Assembly (NCBI GenBank): GCA_003551785.1
Contig: PUNP01000580.1
Span: 1-6,128 of the forward strand
From: Candidatus Brocadiaceae bacterium
Lineage (GTDB): Bacteria > Planctomycetota > Brocadiia > SM23-32
DNA: 6,128 nt
Direction: 5' to 3'
Part shown: positions 1-5,813 of the stretch, piece after piece
Layout of the letters: the number at the start of each line of letters is the position of its first letter
Numbering within the stretch: the first letter of the stretch is position 1
Position numbers and translations under genes: made by a program
Notes under the pieces: generated by a model
Told to the model about the DNA's origin: nothing
The model's input: the letters and a program-made list of their open reading frames with translations, nothing else
Database searches by the model: none

Positions 1-159
1 ACTGGTCATCACGAACGTTACGGCGGCGCCGAGACCAACCGCCGTGTCGATCTGGCGAGAACAGGCCAGAAATGAACACATGCCGAGGAAATTTGAAAGC
101 AAGATGTTGTTTGTGAATATGGCGGCAAACAGAATTATAAATGCTGACGTTCCTTCCAT
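1..159 (-). CDS. nqrE: Na+-translocating NADH:quinone reductase subunit E, N-terminal part (cut by window edge)
   Basis: The first 53 residues of an integral membrane subunit of Na+-NQR (the NqrE/RnfA family) are present; the gene continues past the left edge. The start ATG at 159 lies 3 bases after the nqrD stop and has a strong GGGAGGAG ribosome binding site at 175-168. A hydrophobic first helix (about residues 5-22) leads into NFLGMCSFLA at residues 23-32. Cys28 matches the NqrE cysteine that, with cysteines of NqrD, holds the iron-sulfur centre inside the membrane in Vibrio cholerae NQR (family knowledge). NqrE and RnfA are close relatives, and this stretch alone (TNN...FLGMC) resembles both. 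The name NqrE rests on the neighbours, which are clearly Nqr-type and in the order A-B-C-D-E. Confidence 0.9.
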   Translation of the reverse strand, partial: MEGTSAFIILFAAIFTNNILLSNFLGMCSFLACSRQIDTAVGLGAAVTFVMTS

Positions 160-162
160 TTT

Positions 163-825
163 TTATTCTCCTCCCGCTGCTTCAGGACCACGGGCAAAAT
201 TATACGCTGCGATCAAAAAACCCAACACCAAAAAAGCACCGGGCGCGAGGATCATCAGTTGGTTGGGACGATACCATTGCTGCGGCAGCACGACGCGGCC
301 GAAAAGTTCGCCCGCACCGAGCAGCTCGCGCGACAGTCCGACGATCGCCAGCACCGCAGCATAACCCAATCCGTTACCTATACCGTCCACGACAGCCAGC
401 ACCGGCTTGTTCTGCAATGCGAACGCCTCGGCTCTGCCCAGAACGATGCAGTTGGTTATGATAAGAGCCACGTAAGGCCCCAGACGCGCCGACATGTCCC
501 AGTAAAACGCCCGCAGGAACCGGTCAACCAGTATCACCATCGTTGCAATGATTGCCATCTCCACTATCAGGCGGATGCGGCCGGGTGTAATCTCCCGCAG
601 CAACGATACCGCCAAATTGGATGCAGCCAGGACAAATATCAGGGCGACTCCCATCACCAGCGAGTTGCTGAGCCGGCCGGTTACCGCAAGTGCTGAGCAT
701 ATACCGAGCATCTGAATAGCTACGGGGTTCTCTCCCCAAATCCCTCCGGACATGGTTTCCTTCCCCCGCCCACCAAGCAGGCCTTTGGTTCCACCACAAC
801 ACATGGTCGTGCTATCTGCCATCAT
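163..825 (-). CDS. nqrD: Na+-translocating NADH:quinone reductase subunit D
   Basis: This 220-residue polytopic membrane protein is subunit D of the sodium-pumping NADH:quinone reductase. It has the family blocks NPVAIQMLGICSALAVT (residues 33-49), LIITNCIVLGRAEAFA (121-136) and DGIGNGLGY (147-155). Cys43 and Cys126 are 83 residues apart, the same spacing as the two cysteines of Vibrio NqrD that help bind the intramembrane Fe-S centre shared with NqrE. The ATG at 825 is chosen because GGAGG at 836-832 sits 6 bases upstream. It overlaps the end of nqrC by 14 bases, suggesting coupled translation. A second ATG follows directly at 822. The protein is about 10 residues longer than the usual 208-210, with an extra N-terminal stretch holding a Cys-Cys pair (residues 9-10). 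A later start at 753 (Met25) is possible but would be short for the family. Confidence 0.95.
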   Translation of the reverse strand: MMADSTTMCCGGTKGLLGGRGKETMSGGIWGENPVAIQMLGICSALAVTGRLSNSLVMGVALIFVLAASNLAVSLLREITPGRIRLIVEMAIIATMVILVDRFLRAFYWDMSARLGPYVALIITNCIVLGRAEAFALQNKPVLAVVDGIGNGLGYAAVLAIVGLSRELLGAGELFGRVVLPQQWYRPNQLMILAPGAFLVLGFLIAAYNFARGPEAAGGE

Positions 826-1438
826 TACTTACCTCCTCAACAATACGTCTGATCGTTGCATTAATCATTTCTTCCAATCTGTTGCAAGTCATCGTGGCGC
901 CGGTTATGGCATCAACCTCATGGGACTCCTCGGCGTCGCGGTCACCAATTATTCTCAACCCGGGCCTGCCTTCGCCGTCAGTGATCGACCTGCCGCGGAA
1001 CTGGTACTGAAACCGCTCCGACGCTATTTCACCGCCCAGACCGGGGGTCTCTTCCTGTCGGTAAATAGTTATAGCGCGTATTGTATCCCAATCCGGCTCC
1101 AGAGCGAGAAAGCCCTCGATCGGCCCCCACAATCCGCTTCCTGAGAACTGAACGGCCGCCGGTGCATCTTCCGGAGCGAGGCCCTTGCTTGAATAAAATT
1201 CCAGCCCGGCGAGTTCTTCAGAACGCACCTTCTTCTGAAATATATCCAGAAGCTCTTCAGCGCCGGCATCGGTGTCGAATTCGATGCTCAGTACGTCCAT
1301 AATATGGCGAACTTTTTCCGCTTCTTCGTTCGCCCGGATATAGCCGTCGGTGAATCTGCCCCAGGCTGTTAGTACCAGAGCGCACAACAGTCCCACGGCG
1401 CCCGCATATATCAGTGAGTATGAATTGCCTTTTTTCAT
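812..1438 (-). CDS. nqrC: Na+-translocating NADH:quinone reductase subunit C (covalent FMN subunit)
   Basis: This 208-residue subunit carries covalently bound FMN in the electron path of Na+-NQR. It has one N-terminal membrane anchor (about residues 7-28) followed by a soluble FMN-binding domain. The NqrC-type blocks are GLWGPIEGF near the middle, ETPGLGGE at 130-137 and the flavin-attachment sequence D-A-I-T-G-A-T at 176-182. By family knowledge ApbE attaches FMN through a phosphoester to the last threonine, here Thr182. The protein is shorter than the roughly 255 residues of Vibrio NqrC; the shortfall lies in the region between the anchor and the GLW block. The start ATG at 1438 lies 3 bases after the nqrB stop, with GAGGAG at 1450-1445 inside the end of nqrB. 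RnfG is the related alternative, but the GLWG and ETPGLGGE context and the neighbouring nqrB and nqrA favour NqrC. No apbE gene is in the window. Confidence 0.93.
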   Translation of the reverse strand: MKKGNSYSLIYAGAVGLLCALVLTAWGRFTDGYIRANEEAEKVRHIMDVLSIEFDTDAGAEELLDIFQKKVRSEELAGLEFYSSKGLAPEDAPAAVQFSGSGLWGPIEGFLALEPDWDTIRAITIYRQEETPGLGGEIASERFQYQFRGRSITDGEGRPGLRIIGDRDAEESHEVDAITGATMTCNRLEEMINATIRRIVEEVSNDGR

Positions 1439-1441
1439 CGA

Positions 1442-2557
1442 TTACTCCTCAACCGCAGTTTCCCAATTTTTTAGTTTGATCTTGATAAGTCTTTTTTGCC
1501 GCAGTCTTAACGCGACTTCATCCATTACGGGAGCGGCGATATTACCCAGCAGGATAGCGAACATCACTCCCTCCATCCAGCCGGTGAGGTTCCTTATCAG
1601 CAGTGTAGAAATGCCGATCAGTATGCCGTACGCCCACTTTCCACCGTCGGAGACGGGGCTGGTAACCGGGTCGGTGGCCATGAAAAAAGTGCCGAAAAAC
1701 AATCCCCCCGCCAACAGGTGCCACCCAATCGGGCCAAAATCCGCCGGAGTGAGATGATTGATGAATAATCCCAGTAATGTGAAAGACCCCAATGTCGCCG
1801 CTACCGTACGCCAGTTGGCGATGCGTGTCGCTATAAGAAAAATCCCACCGGCTGCGATCAGAAGCGCCGATGTTTCACCGACACTGCCGCTGACGTTGCC
1901 CCACATCAGTGCCCCGGTATCGGCGAAAATCGCTTCCCGGGCCTCGCTCAGCGGAGTGGCGACTGTTTCGGCGTCCACTGCACCGGCAAACTGAATCAGC
2001 CGACCGACCGGCCCCGTTCCCGGCTCCATCCAGTAGTCTCTGGCCATCGCGGCGGGATAGCCGAGGAACAGAAAAGCCCTTCCGAGCAGCGCCGGGTTGA
2101 ACAGATTCCTGCCCGTACCGCCGAACAGTTCTTTCCCCACAATGACTCCGAATGCTACGCCGACAGCAACCATCCACAGCGGCAGACCGGGCGGGAGAAT
2201 GAGCGGAAAAATAAGTCCGGTCACGAGAAAACCTTCTGTTATCTCTTCCTTCCGGATAATAGCGAAAGCGGCCTCGATGCTGCCGCCCACAGCATAAGAG
2301 ACCGCGATCATCGCCAGCACCCGCAATCCGAAAAAATAGATGCCGGCAAGGGCGGCGGGGGCGATGGCTATAATAGCCATGCCCATGAACCTTTTAATGT
2401 CAAGCGGGTCGCGCAGATGCGGTGCGCCCTCGGTAGGCTCGTTGTGAAAGAAGAAAAAATTCTCCGCAGCATCAAAGACGCAGCGCAACGGCTTCATTTT
2501 GCCGCCTTCGTCGAAAAGCGGACGCAAAATGTCGAAAATTTTCATGACAGGCTTCAT
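1442..2557 (-). CDS. nqrB: Na+-translocating NADH:quinone reductase subunit B
   Basis: This 371-residue polytopic membrane protein is the large subunit of Na+-NQR, which carries covalent FMN and belongs to the sodium and quinone part of the complex (family knowledge). Blocks nearly identical to NqrB include HLRDPLDIKRFM (47-58), ITEGFLVT (106-113), FGGTGRNLFNPALLGRAFLF (145-164), GNVSGSVGETS (220-230) and FFMATDPVTSPVSDGGKWAY (291-310). The flavin-attachment site is D-A-E-T-V-A-T at 195-201, with Thr201 as likely acceptor. It has Val where Vibrio has Gly. The start ATG at 2557 directly abuts the nqrA stop (2560-2558) and is preceded by GGAGGAG at 2567-2561; an in-frame ATG at 2545 has poorer spacing. 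At 371 residues it is shorter than the roughly 415 of Vibrio NqrB, and the loop between the first membrane helices is compact. RnfD is the homologous alternative, but the long N-terminus before LRDPLDIKR is of NqrB type. Confidence 0.95.
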   Translation of the reverse strand: MKPVMKIFDILRPLFDEGGKMKPLRCVFDAAENFFFFHNEPTEGAPHLRDPLDIKRFMGMAIIAIAPAALAGIYFFGLRVLAMIAVSYAVGGSIEAAFAIIRKEEITEGFLVTGLIFPLILPPGLPLWMVAVGVAFGVIVGKELFGGTGRNLFNPALLGRAFLFLGYPAAMARDYWMEPGTGPVGRLIQFAGAVDAETVATPLSEAREAIFADTGALMWGNVSGSVGETSALLIAAGGIFLIATRIANWRTVAATLGSFTLLGLFINHLTPADFGPIGWHLLAGGLFFGTFFMATDPVTSPVSDGGKWAYGILIGISTLLIRNLTGWMEGVMFAILLGNIAAPVMDEVALRLRQKRLIKIKLKNWETAVEE

Positions 2558-3959
2558 TTACTCCTCCGCTGCATTGTTATCAGTTTGTTCTAGTTCGGAC
2601 TGCAATTCCTGAAGTCGGCGCCGAGCTTCCACAATCTCCGTCCGCAGGTCAATCTTGGAAGGGCATACATAAGTGCACAGACCGCACTCGATACATAGTT
2701 CCGTGCCGGAGCGTTCGATATCTTCGAGTGCGTCGCGGTACAGGTCCTTGTGTATCTGGTGCGGCAGTATCGGTACGGGACAGACGCGTTCGCAGTACTG
2801 GCACGCAATGCATGGCCTTTTTTCACCATTGAGGGCGGTTTCCAATTTATTTGATGTTGATGGTATCAGATTGCCGAGAAACGCCTTGCTGTAGGATTTT
2901 TTCTTCGCTCCCGGTCGCATCCACCCCAGGAAAGTGGGTTCCCCGGGTTCCTCCAGTATAGTGAGGCCGCGACATTCGCTATCGAGTCCCTGCTGCGTGC
3001 CGCTGAGTGTTTCTCCGCAGAAAACGCCGCCGTTGACCACACGTGGATGCTCGCTGGATACCTCTCCCTCCAGCAGAGACTCGAGCGGATAACCGGCGAC
3101 CGTCATGAGGTGCCGGGGGTTGGCAGCCGCCGGCCCGCCAACGGTTATTATCCTAATGGTGGAGGGCAGCGAGTGGGTGAGGCACCTGTCAACAGCCAGC
3201 ACCCCGGCGACGTCGAGAGCCCAAACCGGATGGCGCGGGGTGTGCACGGGCCCCAGCTTCCGTGCAAGCAGCGCCGCGCTGCCATTGGGATAAATCGGTT
3301 TTACGGTAATGAGACGAATGGATGCATAACCCCGAACTTGCCGGCTTATTTCTTTTGCAAAATCAGAATCTGATTCGGGCATAATAAGGTATATTGGCTG
3401 ATATTCAAGCAATGTCTGAAGATGCTCCAGACCGCGGGTAAAACTGTTCAGCCTCGTTTCAAGCTGTATTTCGCCGCGGGCCGTAAAAGGTTCCAGATTG
3501 AGAGTGGTGACTATAATACCACTCGGCTGCGCCATGGGGTCGGGAAGTGTTCCGGTATGGGCGTCGGAAAAAAAATTCCCAAACGCCCTGCTCTTTGAGC
3601 TGGAAACGTTTCATACCGCTCTCCCCCCAGCGTCCGTGTGGTACATGTCCATGATGGCTATCCGGGTCGAAAGGTTCCTCCTCGGCGGTTTCAATATCTT
3701 CGAGTGTAATATGGCCTTCATATTTGTTCAGACATACTGTTCCCCGACGCGGAGAGAGCAGCGGGATCGCAAAATTATCAGTATCTCTTGCCAAGACCTG
3801 CCCCTGCTGGACGCGATCATCTTGCGAAACTTCCAGCCGCGAGAAATGGAAACGGCGGGTGCGAAGTGGGATATGCAGTTGTCGCGGCTCCGGCAATACC
3901 GCAAGCTCGGACGAAGGACGTCCGGAAATCGAAACGTTATATCCACCGCTGAATTTCAT
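2558..3959 (-). CDS. nqrA: Na+-NQR subunit A with two ferredoxin-type 4Fe-4S motifs; reading frame broken by one base
   Basis: NqrA is the peripheral cytoplasmic subunit of Na+-NQR. The start ATG at 3959 has GAGG at 3970-3967 seven bases upstream. The opening, MKFSGGYNVSISGRPSS, matches the NqrA opening, followed by a barrel-like region (IPLLSPRRGTV). After residue 130 the frame shifts: reading the T8 run (minus strand, 3575-3568) as T7 joins EFF to SDAHTGTLPDPMAQPSG and gives one protein of about 466 residues. NqrA hallmarks follow: IIVTTLNLEPF, VWALDVAGVLAVD, the SLBB-like segment IRIITVGGPAAANPRHLMTV, and FLGWMRPGAKKKSYSKAFLGNL. The C-terminus differs from Vibrio NqrA: CIACQYCERVCP and CIECGLCTYVCP (reconstructed Cys383/386/389/393 and 422/425/428/432) are two complete 4Fe-4S motifs as in RnfC. 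The RnfC NADH/FMN domain is absent. Whether the frameshift is real, a sequencing error or bypassed by slippage cannot be told here. Confidence 0.88.
3568..3575. other. Eight-base A/T run at the nqrA frameshift point
   Basis: Eight A on the plus strand are read as T8 in nqrA. The upstream frame reads GAA TTT TTT TTC CGA and runs on to a stop at 3461-3459. The downstream NqrA frame needs GAA TTT TTT TCC GAC, that is, one T fewer. Homopolymers of this length are common sites of sequencing indels, polymerase slippage, transcriptional slippage and phase variation. Confidence 0.85.
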
Positions 3960-4023
3960 GAGCAAACCTCACATCTTATTAAATATTGCCGTTGGTTTAT
4001 GAAATGTTCAGGATTGGAAGATG

Positions 4024-4049
4024 GATATCATAGCCCATGGGCAAATATC
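4024..4049. promoter_or_regulatory. Palindrome in the nqrA leader, possible operator or hairpin
   Basis: The perfect 10-bp palindrome GCCCATGGGC (4033-4042) is flanked by the inverted pair GATAT (4024-4028) and ATATC (4045-4049). It lies 65-90 bases upstream of the nqrA start and could be a regulator site or part of a leader structure. A short direct repeat, CCGTTAA at 4050-4056 and 4059-4065, lies beside it. No regulator is identified, and chance cannot be excluded at this length. Confidence 0.25.
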
Positions 4050-4198
4050 CCGTTAAAACCGTTAATTCATATCCGACGTACTCTGTGCCGGTGAAAAAAC
4101 AGCGGATTCCACTGAGGACTTACCCCCAAGAATAAAAAAATCCAGATACACAAAAAACCAAACTTAAGCAACCTACAATGCCTATATCTACTATAGAC

Positions 4199-4228
4199 AT
4201 TCTAACTGATTTGGTACTTTCTTGTCAA
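4199..4228 (-). promoter_or_regulatory. Candidate promoter for the nqr operon
   Basis: On the minus strand a perfect -35 TTGACA (4228-4223) is followed after 18 bases by TAGAAT (4204-4199), five of six matches to the sigma-70 -10 box. Transcription would start near 4192, giving a leader of about 230 bases before nqrA. It is the best sigma-70 match I found upstream of nqrA, but the leader is long and a nearer weaker promoter is possible. Confidence 0.4.
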
Positions 4229-4250
4229 ATTAAGGGGGGGAATTCGAGTG

Positions 4251-4334
4251 ATGTTCCAGGTAGATGCTGACCTCCTGGGGGCAATCGCCACGTTTCTGGC
4301 GCGTGCTCTGGGGTTTAGGAGTCCCAAGCGATAA
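4251..4334 (+). CDS. Possible 27-residue small ORF
   Basis: This short ORF begins MFQVDADLLGAIATF and ends LGFRSPKR, with an amphipathic or hydrophobic middle. An in-frame GTG directly precedes the ATG (4248). Upstream is AAGGGGGGG (4232-4240), which could act as a poor ribosome binding site. It is followed 6 bases later by GAGGAA and another tiny ORF (4341-4364). No family is recognised. At this length an open frame is expected by chance, so it is listed mainly because it opens a chain of closely spaced small ORFs. Confidence 0.15.
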   Translation: MFQVDADLLGAIATFLARALGFRSPKR

Positions 4335-4363
4335 GAGGAAATGAAAAAGATAATAAAACATTA

Positions 4364-4549
4364 ATGTTACCCGCACTACGCCCCAGTACAAAGCGGACAG
4401 ATCGAACTGAAAAAGTGGAAATTTTAGTTCTAGATGGAAATGGCAACCGTTTGTCCCACTGTCCTGGGATAGGGTCACCGACCGCCGAATCTTCGCCGAA
4501 AGTAATGAAATTCTTAGAAGCGATTTTCGGCCTTAAAAAGCGCGTGTAA
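4364..4549 (+). CDS. Hypothetical 61-residue small protein, doubtful
   Basis: The ORF begins MLPALRPSTKRTDRTEKVEI and ends FLEAIFGLKKRV. It is basic, with a Lys/Arg-rich start and an amphipathic C-terminal segment (SPKVMKFLEAIFGLKKRV). The start overlaps the stop of a seven-codon ORF (ATG 4341, with GAGGAA upstream) in a TAATG junction at 4362-4366, an arrangement typical of translational coupling. No known family is recognised, and it may be a remnant of a longer gene or a chance ORF. The frame is open for about 15 further codons upstream without another clear start. Confidence 0.25.
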   Translation: MLPALRPSTKRTDRTEKVEILVLDGNGNRLSHCPGIGSPTAESSPKVMKFLEAIFGLKKRV

Positions 4550-4596
4550 GGGCTATTCGAGAGCAAAAACGACCTTATAGCAATGATAAACAGTCG

Positions 4597-4668
4597 CTTA
4601 TCGAGGGCCGCCCCCCACTAAAGTCCCACTAAAGTCACTCTTATCGAGGGCCGCCCCCCACTAAAGTC
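4597..4668. repeat. 29-bp perfect direct repeat, two copies 43 bp apart, with an extra partial copy
   Basis: Identical 29-bp copies lie at 4597-4625 and 4640-4668. Each begins CTTATCGAGGGCCG, contains a C6 run and ends ACTAAAGTC. Between them the end of the unit, CCCACTAAAGTC, occurs once more (4625-4636), so the last dozen bases are present three times. This looks like slippage or duplication inside non-coding DNA. Two copies with no regular spacer series do not make a CRISPR array, and no transposase or terminal inverted repeat is visible. Confidence 0.85.
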
Positions 4669-4710
4669 ACTATATATACGGATAGGGGGGAGGTATGTGT
4701 TACAGAAAAA

Positions 4711-4745
4711 ACAGCGGCGTTTGACATTGGACGCATTTGCATTAC
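4711..4745 (+). repeat. 35-bp imperfect direct repeat, copy 1
   Basis: This copy matches 4808-4842 at 32 of 35 positions, including a core of 21 identical bases (4716-4736) that contains TTTGACATTGGACGCAT. The flanks are also loosely similar (TATGTGTTACAG before this copy, TATGTATTATACAG before the other), so a longer duplicated unit of about 97 bp has probably diverged. The core has a short GCGT...ACGC inverted pair. Confidence 0.8.
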
Positions 4746-4778
4746 GGAGACTGAATGAAAATATTGAATTATTCAGGA

Positions 4779-4807
4779 TTGACTTCTGCAGAAATCTTAT
4801 GTATTAT
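4779..4807 (+). promoter_or_regulatory. Possible plus-strand sigma-70 promoter between the two repeat copies
   Basis: TTGACT (4779-4784), a 17-base spacer and TATTAT (4802-4807) make a good sigma-70 match. The start would fall near 4814, inside repeat copy 2. Downstream there is only the antisense strand of the AbiEi gene, so it may drive an antisense transcript or be fortuitous. Confidence 0.3.
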
Positions 4808-4842
4808 ACAGTGGCGTTTGACATTGGACGCATATGCATAAC
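4808..4842 (+). repeat. 35-bp imperfect direct repeat, copy 2
   Basis: Partner of 4711-4745, with three substitutions. Copy 2 contains the palindrome GCATATGC (4830-4837), which copy 1 lacks (GCATTTGC). It lies 46 bases beyond the stop codon of the minus-strand AbiEi gene, so it would be in that gene's 3' untranslated region. Confidence 0.8.
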
Positions 4843-4887
4843 TGAAAACGCGTGAAATATGCAGGCGATGCATACATCATCTTGTTT

Positions 4888-5796
4888 TTAGAGGAGAAAT
4901 GAATTTTGAATGCGAGTTTTACAGTACCGAACTGGCGACAGTGTTCGATGGACTATAATTGTCCTCATAAGGAATTGGAACCTGCCTACCTTCACCGACA
5001 GGAGCTTTTTTAATGACTCATCCCTGATGCCGGCATGTTCCAGCACCCACCCGAGCCGCCTGGCCGTGGACTTGTCAAGGCGAAGGGCGTATTCCACGAT
5101 CCTGTCGACGTCGATATCGTCCCCGCGTCTGCTGAAAGCATTAAGCACCTCGGTGAAACCGCCGCAATACTGCGGCATGGTCAGGCCGTCGATCAGTGTG
5201 CGCTCCGGATCGGTCACTGTCACCCTTGCATTCGATGAAATCCAGACCTTCTCCATGCCAAAGAAACGCTCCGGCTTGACCTGCACAAAACGATAGGTTG
5301 TGTCGCCTATCGGATAACCGCTTGATTGCCCGCCGGACCTGCGTCCCCGCAGCCTCGGCACATTAGCTTCATTTGTGGTCAGAACAAAAACCTGAGCGGG
5401 TATCTGCTCGGTCATGCCGTGATACTGCATTGCGGACCAGTGGCTGAAGCCGACCGGACTGACAAGGTGCATGGCGATTTCAAACTCATGTACGGGCGTC
5501 ATACCAGGAAGCTCCGACGAGATGGCATACAGCCCACGGCGCAGCGGTATGATCCATTCGTTGCGGACGAGGTGGTATAGCGCTTCGGGGAGATAAGACT
5601 CGCTCATACCGATGCGGGGGCAGAACTCACGCGCACGGGCGGTGGTAAATATCCTGTCACCCTCGGATGCCAGAGTGCGGATAAGCTGCACGCCGAGGTG
5701 AGATTGCTTTACCCGAACGCCGGTTTCTGTGGACTCGTCAACACCCACCTCTTCCGAATATGTGGGCTCCTGCTTTGACCTGTTGTTCTCCGACAT
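4888..5796 (-). CDS. AbiEi-family (COG5340-type) antitoxin / transcriptional regulator
   Basis: This 302-residue protein resembles type IV toxin-antitoxin AbiEi antitoxins, which bind DNA through an N-terminal winged helix, repress their own promoter and counteract an AbiEii nucleotidyltransferase toxin (family knowledge). After a polar N-terminus (1-33) comes a winged-helix region (34-92) ending RRGLYAI. Family blocks follow: FSHWSAMQYHGMTEQIP (117-133), VTDPERTLIDGL (194-205), CGGFTEVLNAF (211-221) and RLGWVLEHAGI (247-257). The start at 5796 has GGAGG at 5807-5803 six bases upstream; an ATG eight codons earlier (5820) has none. The last 35 or so residues do not look like the usual conserved end (LDPxxP...RW); the change comes just after an A6 run (5011-5006), so a small indel may have altered the tail. 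No toxin gene follows downstream, where there are only repeats. It could therefore be an orphan antitoxin or a stand-alone regulator. Confidence 0.8.
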   Translation of the reverse strand: MSENNRSKQEPTYSEEVGVDESTETGVRVKQSHLGVQLIRTLASEGDRIFTTARAREFCPRIGMSESYLPEALYHLVRNEWIIPLRRGLYAISSELPGMTPVHEFEIAMHLVSPVGFSHWSAMQYHGMTEQIPAQVFVLTTNEANVPRLRGRRSGGQSSGYPIGDTTYRFVQVKPERFFGMEKVWISSNARVTVTDPERTLIDGLTMPQYCGGFTEVLNAFSRRGDDIDVDRIVEYALRLDKSTARRLGWVLEHAGIRDESLKKLLSVKVGRFQFLMRTIIVHRTLSPVRYCKTRIQNSFLL

Positions 5797-5813
5797 ATGA
5801 TCCCTCCAAAGTT

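Larger units (their letters stand above)
3960..4887. other. 928-bp region without a convincing conventional gene between nqrA and the AbiEi gene
   Basis: No ORF here resembles a known protein family. Going left to right it holds the nqrA leader with a small palindrome (4024-4049), a candidate nqr promoter (4199-4228, minus), a G7 run (4234-4240), a chain of very small plus-strand ORFs (4251-4549), a 29-bp direct repeat with C6 runs (4597-4668), a G6 run (4685-4690), and a 35-bp imperfect direct repeat (4711-4745 and 4808-4842) with a possible plus-strand promoter between the copies. I saw no tRNA, rRNA, riboswitch or convincing intrinsic terminator. Repeats, homopolymer runs and lack of genes fit a junction that has seen insertions and deletions. 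Confidence 0.6.

Noticed and set aside
2558..3535. The downstream part of nqrA as a separate gene starting at the ATG at 3535
   Set aside because: There is no ribosome binding site before 3535, and the residues just upstream in the same frame (SDAHTGTLPDP) continue the NqrA match, so it is the second half of one broken gene.
2558..3959. Assignment as RnfC because of the two ferredoxin motifs
   Set aside because: The RnfC NADH/FMN-binding segment is missing, and the openings, SLBB region and FLGWMRPG...FLGNL block match NqrA; nqrB and nqrC are also Nqr-type.
3498..4094. Plus-strand open frame of 198 codons opposite the start of nqrA
   Set aside because: It is the antisense shadow of nqrA, with no ribosome binding site and no family resemblance.
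4230..4566. Remnant of an AbiEii toxin on the minus strand
   Set aside because: The two minus-strand frames here show no nucleotidyltransferase signature or other recognisable motif.
4706..4734. Intrinsic terminator on the minus strand (GCGT...ACGC followed by T6)
   Set aside because: The stem is only four base pairs with a ten-base loop and the T run is separated by several bases; too weak to call.
4597..4842. CRISPR array
   Set aside because: There are only two different two-copy repeats with unequal spacing and no cas genes.
4899..4958. 19-codon plus-strand ORF after GAGGAG at 4891-4896
   Set aside because: The spacing to the ATG is only two bases, and it lies antisense to the end of the AbiEi gene; no support beyond chance.
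4910..5296. Plus-strand open frame of 128 codons
   Set aside because: Antisense shadow of the AbiEi gene; the minus strand carries the recognisable family motifs.
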